A stretch of 30,737 nucleotides of DNA. Source: Glomus cerebriforme. Lineage: Eukaryota > Glomeromycota > Glomeromycetes > Glomerales > Glomeraceae. This document shows, one piece after another, positions 1-11,581 of this stretch (its first letter is position 1; each line of letters begins with the position of its first letter). The position numbers were made by a program, and so were the translations under genes. The notes beneath the pieces were generated by a model. It saw only the letters and a list, made by a program, of their open reading frames with translations, made no database searches and had not been told where the DNA came from. The stretch is from assembly GCA_003550305.1 (NCBI GenBank), contig QKYT01000032.1, positions 69,738 to 100,474 of the forward strand, given 5' to 3'.

Positions 1-301
1 AAAAAAAAAAATTTGATTCAAATAAATAAAATTTTATTAATGAATTTTCATATACTGTATATAATGAATTAAAAAATTTTAGAAAAGCAAATAAAATGTA
101 TAATACTATCAAAGAAAAAGAAAGTATATGAATCTTAAATCATTTAATATGAGTTTTTATATATTAAATGTAATAGAATTAAGATGAAAATTACTTTTTA
201 AGATAAAAAACTTACTTATTAAATTTATCACTTTTAAATTACTTTACTTTTATATTATAAATTTTTTTTTATATAATATGAAGTTTGCTATTTATCATCG
301 G

Positions 302-377
302 CGGTGAACATCACCGGTGTCATGTGATTATAATTAGACAATATTAATTTTATAATGCCGGTGATGATCATCTCCGG
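302..377. repeat. pair of GC-rich hairpins
   Basis: Two short inverted repeats stand out from the AT-rich background. The first is CGGTGA, loop ACA, TCACCG (302-316). The second is CCGG-TGATGATCATCT-CCGG (358-377), a near-perfect 20-bp palindrome. CATGTGATT lies between them at 321-329. The same CATGTGATT word follows a hairpin cluster near the right edge of the window (30514-30610), so both may be ends of related repeat families. No terminal repeats or target duplication could be defined. Confidence 0.4.
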
Positions 378-1976
378 TGATACGTAGCAATTTTTCTATT
401 AATATTTATATTGAACGAATTTTGGTTAGAATAGATGCATAAAACACAAAGACACAATTGTTTCTTCATTTACCTATATATACTGTATATATATATATTT
501 TTTTTTTCTAAATCAACTAAATAATCGTATCTGATATTATATTATAAAGATGAAATTTTATTGTTGTTTTGTTACAAAGCTAGTAGATCATTACTATATA
601 TTTAACTTGTCATCAGAAAATAATATGAAAAATAAGTGATTAATAAACTCGATCAGTTTTATATTACCCCTTTAACAGATCATTTTGCTCAAAAGTAAGC
701 ATTCGTCGGTCTTGACACAACATGGTTGCAAGTTAAATCAATAATTATGTTCGGGCTTATGTTACTTTACGTTTCATTAGTTAATAAATATAAATTACGT
801 CAATATCACAATAATTTTACCAGAAATAACAAATCACAGCGAAATGACCTCTAAAAATTACGCATATCGTGTAATACAGCACATTTATTATTAATGTGCG
901 CAAGTTAAATTTTGAATCTAAGAAAAACATATTTTTTAGGAACAAATATGATTCAGTTGATTGAGAAAGGGTATGGAGGTGTTATTATTTGTATTAAAAG
1001 TACCAGTGGATGTTACAGAGTAATATGTCATTGAATTAAAGCTAATTGGGATATTAAAGAAAATATTATTCTATCGAAACTTCTGCGCATATAAGTTTCA
1101 TAATTAGTTTTAAAAGGATAATCTGATGTGCATGAAAATAAATATAAATATTAGATTCTAAACAGAATTTTCGATCATAATAATGAAAATAAACAAAAAA
1201 ATTTTTTTTCTGTTATTATGTAACATTAAAGATGTTGCAATTTGCATGATCATAACGACCCTTCTTGGAGAATCAAAAAAGTAAATCTTACTATAAAAAA
1301 AAAATAATAATTTTCAAATTTATATAACATATTTTTAATTATATTTTTGATTAAAAATTGGATTTAAATTCACTGTACGACCCGAAATCTTTTGATTTTC
1401 TCTGTAAATATTATATATCTTTACAAGAATAAATTTCGGAAAATAAATCAATTATTTTATCTCCACGTTAGAACTCCATATTAAGACATAAATCAACCTC
1501 ATCGAAATCAATAAAATTCCTTTTTTAAAGGACTGTATATTTCTAGAAATTCCAGAAACAAAGGGAGAAAAGCGGAAAAAGCGAATAGGAATGAATTTAT
1601 AATAATAAAAAGATAAGGCTTTGCTGTTCTTGTCGATATGAACGATCGAAGATTCTTTTTAGAGTTTCATTCATTGTACACACATATATCCGATGCATTT
1701 TAAGTAGTAAAAATACTAACTAATTTATATGATACCAATTAATGCACACATGTGCATACTAATAACTAAACCTAAATTTCCCAATTTTCGCGATTTCGAA
1801 ATTGATAAACATCCACACTAAAAGACAAAGAAAATTAAATGGCTAAATCGAATAAAAGAATAATGTAAAAATAAATCAAAATCATTAATACATCTTATAA
1901 ATATGGGTCAAATTTTTAAATTTTTTTTTTTTTTTTTTTTTTTTGTATTCTAAACTCTTTCATTTTCTTTCTTTCT

Positions 1977-2120
1977 TTAATTGATTGGCGTCAATTAATT
2001 TTTTTTTTTTTCCTACTTACTCGTCTCGCATTCTCTCTTTTCATTAGAATAGTTAGCTGGCTCTCTATTCTTTGACACACACATACGTTACGTACATATA
2101 TTTATATAAATATAACAAAT
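1977..2120 (+). promoter_or_regulatory. putative promoter of carbonic anhydrase gene
   Basis: Upstream of the ATG at 2181 there is an inverted repeat, TTAATTGA, spacer TTGGCG, TCAATTAA (1977-1998). Its centre contains a reversed CCAAT box (GATTGG). A pyrimidine-rich tract follows, then a TATA-like stretch (TATATTTATATAAATATAAC, about 2095-2114) some 70-85 bp before the ATG. These are sequence resemblances only; no transcription start is known. Confidence 0.3.
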
Positions 2121-2180
2121 CTTATCTATATTAAAAATAATTTTTTTCAGTTTACCTTATCAAAATTCTCGTAATCAAAA

Positions 2181-3008
2181 ATGAAATCAACACTCTTAAT
2201 CAGTGTTATTGTATTTGTCATCTTCATCTTTTCCGATGTTAATCACGCAACTGAAAAAATAGAATTTGGCTATGTTGGAGTAAAAGGTCCAGCTTTTTGG
2301 CATTTACTTTCCAACAATAGCGCAATCTGTCAGACGGGAAAAAAACAATCTCCAATCGATATTACTTCGGAAGATTTAGAAACATTGGCAGTACCACCAC
2401 CAGCAAAATTTCTCGATGCTAAAATGGTTGAATCAACCCATAATGGTAATACTGTTGAAATTTCTTCAGGAAATGAAGAGGTTCCTTTACCTGCAGAAAT
2501 AACTATTGATGGAGAATTGTATAAATTACAACAATTTCATTTTCATACACCTTCAGAACATAGAATAAATGGTCGTTATCATGACATTGAACAACATTTA
2601 GTATTTAAAAGTGAAGATGAGAAAATTAGTGTCGTAGCAGTATTTTATGATGTTGGTGATGAAGAATCAGCATTTATGACTCCTATTATCGAAAATTTAC
2701 CAATGAATGTTGGTGATAAAAACGAAATCGAAGAAATCGGATTATCTAATTTATTGTGCGATATTAAGAATATTACTCAAGCTTATACTTATTCTGGTAG
2801 TTTAACTACTCCTCCTTGTACTGAAGGTGTTACTTGGTACGTCAATAAAGATTCTCTGACCGTTTCCGTTGATCAACTTTTAGGATTAAGAAAAGTTATT
2901 AATTTCAATTCTCGTTTCACTCAATTAAGAGAGTGTGAGGAGGGAGAAGTTCATACTTATAAGAAAAAAAGATCAACTCTTTATAGTCGTAGTCATTTTA
3001 GAAAATAA
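2181..3008 (+). CDS. secreted alpha-class carbonic anhydrase
   Basis: This 275-residue single-exon protein is an alpha-carbonic anhydrase, which interconverts CO2 and bicarbonate at a zinc centre. Residues 1-23 form a hydrophobic signal peptide, so it should act outside the cell or in the secretory pathway. The zinc ligands are His120 and His122 (motif QFHFH) and His139 (EQHLVF). SEH at 125-127 supplies the conserved Glu126, and SLTTPPC at 207-213 carries the Thr199-equivalent Thr209. QSPIDI (56-61) is the usual N-terminal family motif. Cys50 and Cys213 are placed for the disulfide typical of secreted members, and there are N-glycosylation sequons at Asn45 and Asn197. The usual proton-shuttle His64 position (NGH) reads NGN, with Asn90. 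The C-terminal tail is unusually basic (KKKR, then SRSHFRK). The start is chosen from the signal peptide and the AAAA-ATG context. Length is normal for the family. Confidence 0.95.
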   Translation: MKSTLLISVIVFVIFIFSDVNHATEKIEFGYVGVKGPAFWHLLSNNSAICQTGKKQSPIDITSEDLETLAVPPPAKFLDAKMVESTHNGNTVEISSGNEEVPLPAEITIDGELYKLQQFHFHTPSEHRINGRYHDIEQHLVFKSEDEKISVVAVFYDVGDEESAFMTPIIENLPMNVGDKNEIEEIGLSNLLCDIKNITQAYTYSGSLTTPPCTEGVTWYVNKDSLTVSVDQLLGLRKVINFNSRFTQLRECEEGEVHTYKKKRSTLYSRSHFRK

Positions 3009-4447
3009 TTAAAATAATTAAAATAATTGACGCCTGTAAATCATATTTATTTAAATCGGGGGGGTATTGGGAAATATAGATAATATAATAAAATTATTTG
3101 TTGTTTTTTCGTGTTCTTTCTTTTCTTTTTTTTTTTTTTTAAAAAAAAAAAAGAAAGAATAATAAATAAATAAATGTATTTATTTTTTTTAGTATAAAAT
3201 GAATCGATTAACTGTAAAATATTATTTTGTTCATTGCCAGATGTTGATATATGCACGAGTAAGTGTATTTCTGTTTGTTTTAAAGAAGAAATTGTTTTCA
3301 TCGACATTCTTATGAATTATGCAAAGAATTATAGTTGAAAATTTATTAGTGAATTAATTGTGCCTCAACTTGGAATTTGTCAATTGGCCTAAATTATCGC
3401 CCCATTTTTATAATGCCTTAAGACATACTCTTGTATAATTATTTTTTGATTTGGGTCATATTGTAATTTAGGTGTAGATCACTATCATCCTCCAAAACTT
3501 TCTTTCCTAATTTCAATATTTTTTTACTGAAAAAAAATTCTTTTAATACCATATATCAAATTTCGGAGGGTTGACATTGTACCACCAAGTCAATTTTTTA
3601 CTATGTTTAAAAACTTTAGAAAAATATTTGTGTAATTTCTGAGTAAAATAAGATTTTTTAAAATAATAATATCAATAGAAAATGTAACTTTTTTTCGCGC
3701 AAAAGAGGAGGATATTGTGCATCTCCAACATATATAGATATATCTTCAATATGATGATTTAAGAATGTAGTATGTTTTTACAATACATATATAGCAAGTA
3801 TTTTAGTATTTATCAATTATTATGATAGTTCTTTGTAAAAGTTCTTGATAATCTGATTTCCCGATTTCCTTTATACATATAATCATATATGTAATAAAAA
3901 TCATTGATTAAGATACCTTTTGAAACAATTTACGTAATAATAGTTATAATATTTTAAGGTTAAATGAAAGACCGCAGGCAGCATTGGTTAACTTTTAATA
4001 TCATTAATGTTAAATGAAACTCGTCAAAATTATTATATTACGGTATATCTAATATTTTAGCAAGCTTTTATTACCTAAATAAGAATCTGAAACTGCAAAT
4101 TAGAAATATTTAAATAATAATCTAAAATTATTTAAGTATCACTAGTATTTATTATAAAACACGGATAAGAAAGAACTGTTTATTGATTTATATTTTAATA
4201 AAATTTAATATATATTGCTTTATTTAATTGTTATTAAGTTAATAAAAATTTAAAATGTCTGCTTGTATTAATCCAATTATAATATAAATAATAACTTATT
4301 TAAAAATAATTACAGTAATTTAAACGAAAAATTAAGAGTATGAAAAAAAAAAATTTTATTTATCAGAACTAAATTTTATTTACTACAATGAAAGCTTAAA
4401 AGAGAATCTGATATCAAGTAATTAACGTTAAATAATTATAATAATTA
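3009..4447. other. intergenic, no gene seen
   Basis: AT-rich spacer between the carbonic anhydrase gene and the minus-strand unknown gene, presumably the 3' flanks of both. It holds homopolymers (a T run then an A run around 3125-3152) and a GAATAATAAATAAATAAATG stretch near 3157-3176 that could serve in polyadenylation. No RNA gene or recognisable repeat was found. Confidence 0.5.
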
Positions 4448-4930
4448 TCAATCAGAATTAAAACGCTGCCGCTTTGGATTATAAGTGGTATGACGATAAC
4501 TGAACTTCCGGTTAATATTAAATTCAAGTTCCCCATTAGATTTCACTTTGAGAACCCCATATTTATCATAATCTTTCACAGGCCATTTTATATCAGGACC
4601 ATAAATATCAATTTCCTTGTTATTATAATGAAAATACGTTTTATAACGTTCCTTATTACCAATGCAAATGGAAAGAGAACTGATACGACGATCCTCTTGT
4701 AACTGAGATTTACTTGGTTGGATTGTAGAAATTAGTACATCACCATCAGTAATTTCAAGTGGATGTTCCAATGTGAATTCATATAATGAAATTGTAGTTT
4801 CTTTTGTAATACTAAAACGACAAAGAATTTTTTCTTCATCCTTTAAAGTTTGTTCTTCATTTTCCGAAATTTGATCATTTTGCGAATTTTCACTTTCCGA
4901 AAATTCTTCGTTTTGCGAATTTTCTGACAT
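4448..4930 (-). CDS. hypothetical protein with acidic serine/asparagine-rich N terminus
   Basis: A 160-residue reading frame whose first ATG is at 4930; the six codons before it start from TTG, so they are not counted. I do not recognise the family. Residues 1 to about 30 are a low-complexity Ser/Glu/Asn/Gln segment containing a repeated SENSQN motif, probably disordered. Residues about 35-155 look folded, with alternating hydrophobic strands (ILCRFSI, ISLYEFTLEHPLEI, GDVLISTI, SSLSICIGN, KTYFHYNN, GVLKVKSNGELEFNI), suggesting a beta-rich domain. The tail NPKRQRFNSD is basic and could act as a nuclear localisation signal. There is no signal peptide, transmembrane segment or catalytic motif. 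The biased composition and clean frame support a real gene, but a 5' exon further upstream cannot be excluded. Confidence 0.6.
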   Translation of the reverse strand: MSENSQNEEFSESENSQNDQISENEEQTLKDEEKILCRFSITKETTISLYEFTLEHPLEITDGDVLISTIQPSKSQLQEDRRISSLSICIGNKERYKTYFHYNNKEIDIYGPDIKWPVKDYDKYGVLKVKSNGELEFNINRKFSYRHTTYNPKRQRFNSD

Positions 4931-6530
4931 TATTTTGTTAACTTGCAAAAAAAAAAGAAAACCATGAATCGACCGTATATTTATATATATTATATATATA
5001 CTGTATATATTATTCCAAATTAATATTATTTCATGTTTTTGTCGGATAATTCCGAATAATTTGATTCAATTGTTTAATAACTTAATATAGAAAATCAAAA
5101 ATGAATGATGTGCGACAAAGTTTAATTCTCGGAGTGAATTTTCCAAACATGATGGAGTTTACATTCCGATCTTATACCAGATAAAAGAAGGGGGAAAGAA
5201 TAAATTAATTAAACTTTTTTAATTTCGATTCAAAATTTCTCATATTAAAAATTTTTATATTAAGAACATCCATCTCTAAATTTATAAATTACGCCCACAT
5301 GGTTAACAGTGATTGGTCAATGACCCAATGACTTCAAATGACACATTTCACAAAGTTATAAAATATAAAAAACAGAAATAATCTACTAATGTGTAACTTT
5401 ATATGAAATCCCATCATGAAAAAATCATGAGGATAAATGTTTGAAATTGAGACCTTTTATCCTTGGATTTAACATTTTTTTTTTTTTTTATGATTCTCAT
5501 ATGGTCGTCTCATCATTATCCAATAATATTTCATTATTAAATTAGTTAAAGGTGTCAATCAATAATACCGACCCAATCATCCATCATCTTGGACAAGTTT
5601 TTTTTTTCGAATTAATTTTCTTTTGGATAGAAAATATTCACTGAAAAAATTCTTTTGCAATACTAATTTCCTGCATTCAATTACATTCAAATACTACCCC
5701 TACATGAGAAATAAGACTGAAATTCAACGTTATTAATAAGTGAAACAATTAAAAAAATTTCAAACCTTTGTGTTACAAGAAATCGAGAATCTTTTGGGGC
5801 TAGGCTTAATGTTTTAACCGAATATACGATACTATTTAAGGTAAAAAGTTGGATAAGTAGACCTGTCTAGATAAATTTTTTTTAGTGATCACGTGCAATT
5901 ATCGACATAAATAGTATAGGTTTACATTTTATTTATTCTATTTTTAATTGTTCCAAATTTCCAATCCAAAAAGAAAGTTTGACAATTGTGGTATGTGTTA
6001 ATTTTTGTTGTGATCCAAACTTTAATTCTTTTTTTTTTTTTGACTGTATAAAATTTTTTAAAAGATTTCTTGGCAATAATTTATTAAAAATTTTTCTTTT
6101 AAAACAAGTTTGAATAAACAGGCGGTTTTAATTATAACCTAGCGATCGTAGATCACATCATAAATTATGGGGTTACCTCTTTTTTTGGTTAATATAATAA
6201 TTAGTTGTTAAAAAAAAAAAAAATTTATATATATATATATATTTGTATGATTACGCCTTTTTTTTTTCTTTATAAATTTCTAATACGGTAAGTTTGCCAC
6301 TTTTCGATTTCCGGGTTTCCATTGTCGAATGTGTGACTATTTTATTTATTTGTGAGACAACGTTAAAATTTTGGGACAATTTGAAAAAAAATAAGTGGGA
6401 AGTTGCATATTCTTTTTCTTTCCCTCACTCTGAAGTCCGAAATAAACAATAGTTTTTTTTTCATTTTTTTAATGTATTGTTCAGGATAAACTTTTATAAA
6501 CTCTTTTAATTTAATGATAATATTTTAATT
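4931..6530. other. intergenic between divergent genes
   Basis: This is the divergent promoter region of the unknown minus-strand gene and the two-exon plus-strand gene. It contains CCAAT-type words on both strands around 5311-5334 (GATTGG and CCCAAT close together), a CACGTG E-box near 5890, TA dinucleotide runs (4979-5010 and 6226-6242) and several T homopolymers. No coding region or RNA gene was seen. Confidence 0.45.
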
Positions 6531-7401
6531 ATGGTAGAAATGAACGAAAATAGTGTAAATACTACCGAAAATGAAACTGAAATGACGACAACTAAAGGAC
6601 AAATTATAAAGGAGGACCTTTCTACGAAAAATGATAATAATAATGACCATACAAAAATTTTACATAGTGTATCAATAGATAAATTAAATAATGAATATAA
6701 AAGATTATCATCAAAAAGGATAATACAAATTATAGGAGGAGGAAATTCTATTAAACAAAAGAATAAAAACGAAGCTGAAAATTCAAAATTAATTAATAAT
6801 AATGTTATCATTCATGAGATTGACGCAACATCTGAAGATCCTTTTACTCTTGAATCATTTGATGTACTCATACAACAACATGCTGAAAAAAATAAAGATT
6901 TTATTATAGCAAAAGTAACAACTGTTGACCCTTCTGATGAATTAAAAACCTATCATTCATATTATTCTGGTCATCATATTAATAAAGTATTATTTAGAAC
7001 TCAACCTGATCAAGGTTTATTACATCGTATGAAAGCTAAAAATGTAAGTTACAAAGAGTTTTTTTCTTTTTTCGTGTGTAAATTGAGTTTGAAATTTTCA
7101 TTTTTCTAACGAATTTTTTTTTTTTAGCCATTAAATAATATGAATATAATTGGTGATGTACATTATTATGTTGTTAAAGCATCAAGCATAAAGAAATTAC
7201 CAACATTTGCAAAATCATCCTCAATGTCAATAACTTCAAAAAGAACGTTAAGAGTTAAAGGGGAAGAAGATACAACAATAATGGCAACTTCTTCACTTGA
7301 TAAAACCGAAGAAAAGGATTTCTTGAAATTTAATATTAAAAATATTGAAAATATAATGTCAAGACGTTCTGCTCCACCATCAATATGGAATTTTGAATCT
7401 A

Positions 7402-7436
<35 letters not shown>

Positions 7437-8336
7437 AAATTTGCTATTGAAATGGAACCATCAAAATATAATAAAAGATGGTCAGCTAATGATTCTTTAA
7501 AACCTCTTCCAAAAGCTTTTACAATCAATCATTCTTTTAGTAATCATAATTCTTCAACTTCTGATGGAAAAAATTTGGAAATATTATTATCAACTTTAAA
7601 ATTACAAAATTTTGATAATTATAATAATGATGATAATAATGAAAGTCAATCAAGTAAAATTATAAAAAATAATTTTTCATCATCACCACCACCAGAAAAT
7701 AATGAAATTTCCATTTCAATTCCTGATAATAATGATAATTCATCTTTAAAAGAACAACAACAGGATGATTTATCTCCTATAATAACACAATCCTCAACAA
7801 AGGAATCACAATCAATAATATCAAACGAAGAAATTAAAGGAGATGGTTCAATTTGTTATAAAGCAATATTTTATGCTACTGATGATGATTTCTTAATGCA
7901 TTCTACGATACGACAATTTTTTAAATCAAATGCGTTAGATCCTATGGATGCACAACTATTTACAATAAATACTTTTCCAAATAATAATAATTCTACTACG
8001 CCACCAAGTACACGACTTGAAAGAATGGTAACAAATCATGGAACATATTTGGTAGATCCTATGGTAATTGGTAATGCACGATCCCCATTAAATATGGGAA
8101 ATATGGAATCAAGTGAATCAAATAATGTTCCAACTTCAAGATGGCGAAGAGTATTATATAATATGAGAATGAATAAAGGTTTAAGATGGTTAGTATTGAT
8201 GTACATGATATTTGGATTTTTATTAATTAGATTTGTCGTTAGTGAAACTTATGCTTATTTAATGGCTTTTCTTTTAATGTTGTGTTTATTTCTCGTATTT
8301 TGTGTTGGAAGTGGTGTTGGAATTTGGGGAAGATAA
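6531..8336 (+). CDS. unknown membrane-anchored protein, two exons
   Basis: Two exons join to 573 residues: 6531-7043 and 7128-8336. The 84-nt intron has a GTAAGT donor, a CTAAC branch-like site at 7106-7110 and a T-rich tract ending in TAG, and the frame is phase 0 across the junction. I do not recognise the family. Residues 1-100 are polar and probably disordered. Residues about 105-190 form the first conserved-looking block (motifs SYYSGHHINKVLFRTQP and NPLNNM, the latter spanning the splice junction, then GDVHYYVV). The middle is Asn/Ser/Asp-rich and carries a ten-residue Asp run. A second compact block (SICYKAIFYATDDDFLMHS, then IRQFFKSNALDPMDAQLFTI) follows. Two hydrophobic helices at about 525-542 and 546-571 end the protein, so it is probably anchored by its C terminus with most of the chain cytosolic. 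No catalytic signature is seen. Confidence 0.75.
7404..7433 (+). repeat. coding (GAT)10 microsatellite
   Basis: Ten uninterrupted GAT codons encode a poly-aspartate run inside the disordered middle of the two-exon membrane protein. A perfect trinucleotide repeat keeps frame when it changes length, so this is a likely length-polymorphic site between isolates or nuclei. Confidence 0.9.
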
Positions 8337-10343
8337 AGAAAAACCTTTAATTATTTTAATTTAAGTTCATTTATTTATTAATTTCAATTAATAATTTATT
8401 TATTTTTTACTTTTTATATATATATATATACATATATATAAATTCGTTAATCAAATGTAATTTTTTAGTTTTGTAATTTTATTTATAAATTAAAGAAATT
8501 CTGTTTTAAATACAAAAGGAAAAAAAAAATACGTGACAAATAAACAAATCCATTATTTTGCAACAAACAGAAACAAATTCAAACCCCTTTTTCACAAATT
8601 TTAAGAAAAAGTAAAAGAAATATTTACCGAAACTAATAACCGCCCGAAAAGAAAAATTAAATTATAATTAAAAATTAAATTAAGAAAAAAAAAAAAAATG
8701 TAAAAAAAAATCCAATCAAAAGTCTTTAAATGTTTTCTAATTCTATCGAATGATTTAACAAAGTCCAACGAAAAAAAAATTTTTTTTTAAAAAATCAACA
8801 AAGGAGGGACCGATCTATTTCCAAGAAATTATTAATTAAAGATAAGGTTAAACGTTTTATAATCGTAACATATCAAAGGACCTCCAAATTATGTCCAAAT
8901 CACAATGAACAAAAAAGATTTTATAATTGGTTAGTTCATTCATGTTGGTACATTAAAAGTCGTACAATGATTATGTTTTTCCTTTTTTTCGTTAAATCCT
9001 TAACGTTGGGATTAATTTCTTGTGAAGATAGGTTGTAGTAGGTAGGTTGATTGGTTGTGTTTGATTACGGCCGACCGATGTATGATGAAGTTTCAACAAT
9101 TGCGATGAAGAAAGAAAAACAAACCCCATAAATTTTTTATAATTTTTTTTTTTTTTTTCCTGGGACCCGACCCGTTCTTCTTCTTATTCACTCTTTCTAT
9201 TTCTTTATTTAAAAAAGAAAAAAAAAAAATGTTAAACCAAAAACTAATTCGTTTCATACATTATTTGTGAAAAAGTGATTCCATTTTGATCCTGTTAGAT
9301 ACACTTCTTTTCTTTATTCCCTTTAAATTTAAATAAGGAATTTGATCAAAACGATTTCACATCCTTTAAATATTAATTTGAAAAATCGAAATCACATCAT
9401 TACAGAATAGATGACTTTTTTAAAGGTGACTTTTTTTCGGTGATTTAACTATTTTTTAACTGGGTAGCTGATAGGGTGATTTTTTTTACTTCTAAATTAA
9501 TAAAAATAGCGCCATTTTTTATCACAGGATTAGCGGTGGCGCAATTCAGCCAACCTACTGATTTTATAAATATTAATAACTGAAACATTTATTCCTTTTT
9601 TGGAAATACTACGCCAAACTGGTTTACACTTTGAATAAAATAACAAAAAAGAGTGCATGTATAAACTTTATTTGATTTTCTATCTATGATACAATGAATA
9701 ATCTAACTGCACAATGCAATGCAAGGAAAGTTTTTTTTTTCTCTCACTCAGAATATCGAAAAAAAGAAAACAAACAATAAAAAAAATCCGCCCAATCAGA
9801 TTCAAGAACGATGAAATTTTTTTTAAAAAAAAACATATATATGATATACATTTGAATGGGATAAATTAGATTAACCATTCTCGAAATAAGAATTATTTCC
9901 TTATTTCATCTCTTTTTTGTAGATCTTTGTTTTATAAAATTTAAAACTTATATTGCGTTTAACATCTTTAAGGAAACTGTGTAAATTGTAAAAGAAATTA
10001 ATAACATAAGACGTAAAAAATATTTTAAGCATGTGTTCAAAAACACAAAGATTCTTTGATTTTATAATTAATGATGCAATTTTCGTCCAATCATTTAAAA
10101 GTTTCCATGTTACATTCAATTGATTATTAATACAAAATAAGTCTTCATCTATCTTTATAAGTATAAACCGATTTTATCAAATCAAAAAAAATTTTCTTGA
10201 TTTTCAAAATATTTTTTTATATAAAGTTATCATCTCCCCGTTTCCAAGAAAAAAGCAGGTTTTTTTTAATCCTACAATAAATACTTCGAGAAATATATAT
10301 TCTTTAACGAATTTAAATCTCTTTTTATTTACGAAAAAAAAAA
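8337..10343. other. intergenic, no gene seen
   Basis: A 2-kb spacer upstream of the peroxiredoxin gene. It holds many homopolymers (for example T runs near 9140 and A runs near 8685 and 9220), a short TA run near 8416, and a weak inverted repeat with GCGCCA/TGGCGC arms at about 9509-9542. Frames are short and low in complexity. No RNA gene or mobile element was recognised. Confidence 0.5.
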
Positions 10344-11220
10344 ATGCCTTTACGTTTAGGAAGTGTTGCACCAAATTTCAAAGCTCAAACTACCAAAGGT
10401 GATATTGATTTTCATCAATATATTGAAGGTTCTTGGGCTGTCTTATTTTCTCATCCTGCTGACTTCAGTAAGTTTGTTTTCATCTTTAATTCCTTTGTTA
10501 TTTTTTTTAAAAAAAAAAAAATTCAGTGAACTTTAATTTTTTTTTTTTTTTCCTTATCCTCCCCCTTCTACAAATAAAAAGCTCCAGTCTGTACAACAGA
10601 GCTTGGTGAAGTAGCTCGTCGTGCTTCAGATTTTGAATCACGTAATGTGAAAGTTATTGGACTTTCAGCAAATGAATTAACAGATCATGAGAAATGGGTT
10701 GATGATATTAATGAAGTTAATAATGTAAGCGTTCAATTCCCAATTATTGCTGATGCTGATAGAAACGTTTCCACTTTATACGATATGTTGGATCATCAAG
10801 ATGTCACCAACGTTGATACAAAAGGAATTCCATTCACCGTTAGAAGTGTTTTCATTATTGATCCTAAAAAAATCATTCGTTTGATGATCACTTATCCTGC
10901 TTCAACTGGTAAAGTTTTTTGGATTTTTTAATATATATATATATATATATCTTTCTTTTCAAAAAGAAAAAAAAAAGATTCTTTTTCCTAATAAATACCC
11001 TTTTTTTTTGGTTTATGCAGGCCGTAACTTTGATGAAGTTATTCGTGTTATCGATTCTCTTCAACTTGGTGACAAACATCGCATCACAACTCCCGCTAAT
11101 TGGAATAAGGGTGATGAAGTTATCGTTCATCCCGGTGTTAGCAATGAAGAAGCTGAGAAATTATTCCCTGGTTTCAGAACTGTTAAACCATACCTTCGTT
11201 TGACTAAGTCACCTTTCTAA
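10344..11220 (+). CDS. 1-Cys peroxiredoxin (Prx6 type)
   Basis: Three exons (10344-10467, 10582-10908, 11021-11220) join to 216 residues. The introns are 114 nt (donor GTAAGT, acceptor AAAAAG) and 112 nt (donor GTAAAG, acceptor TGCAG). The first junction rebuilds the active-site motif DFTPVCTTELG, with Thr42 split between exons, and the second rebuilds STGRNFDE. The protein reduces hydrogen peroxide and alkyl hydroperoxides. Cys45 is the peroxidatic cysteine and the only cysteine, so there is no resolving cysteine, as in the Prx6/1-Cys subfamily. The PFTVRSVF arginine and the C-terminal dimer segment (WNKGDEVIVHPGV, FPGFRTVKPYLR) are present. There is no presequence, so it should be cytosolic, unlike mitochondrial yeast Prx1. 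Length matches the family. The second intron contains a TA microsatellite. Confidence 0.95.
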
Positions 11221-11581
11221 AAAAAAAAAAAAAGAAAAAGACTTAAGACTTTCAATATTTTTTTTTGTTTAAATGGAACAACAAATTATTCATAATTATT
11301 AATTTGTTTGTTTTTTACATTGAAAAAAAAATTACTATGTTTTACTTGTACACTGTGTATTGTTATGTTTTTAATTTTAAGTAAATAAAAAATTGTATAT
11401 CATATGAATTAATTTTTTTATAATTTTATTGTATGAAAACTTTGATTAATTAATTTAGGTTGATGGGTTTTTTTACGAATAATAGTATAAATCTTTTGTA
11501 AATAATAAGAATTTAGAAGTCAAAACACTGTGATATTAATTTTTAATAATGTAATATTTTTATTTATACAATCAATGTCCT
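11221..11581. other. shared 3' region of convergent genes
   Basis: This 361-bp AT-rich spacer separates the stop codons of the peroxiredoxin (+) and bZIP (-) genes. It begins with a long A run and includes AATAAA-type words around 11381-11390 that could direct peroxiredoxin polyadenylation. The mature 3' ends may overlap in antisense. No other feature is visible. Confidence 0.5.

Larger units (their letters stand above)
1..2180. other. intergenic region upstream of carbonic anhydrase gene
   Basis: No gene is visible on either strand: all frames are closed at short intervals and no coding-like stretch was recognised. It contains the paired hairpins at 302-377, a run of 24 T at 1921-1944, and a pyrimidine-rich, promoter-like segment from about 1960 to 2060, annotated separately. 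Confidence 0.6.

Noticed and set aside
4490..4702. 70-codon plus-strand frame opposite the unknown acidic protein gene
   Set aside because: Antisense shadow of the minus-strand gene at 4448-4930, whose composition is more protein-like.
9509..9542. Possible regulatory stem with GCGCCA/TGGCGC arms
   Set aside because: Only six paired bases with a 22-nt spacer; expected by chance in 30 kb.
9901..10119. 72-codon minus-strand frame upstream of peroxiredoxin
   Set aside because: Lys/Phe/Ile/Asn-rich composition, as expected from AT-rich DNA, and no motif or splice context.
10344..11220. Phospholipase A2 activity as in mammalian Prx6
   Set aside because: His24 and Ser30 align with the mammalian triad positions, but the Asp140 equivalent aligns with Lys (an Asp lies two residues earlier), so bifunctionality is not supported.
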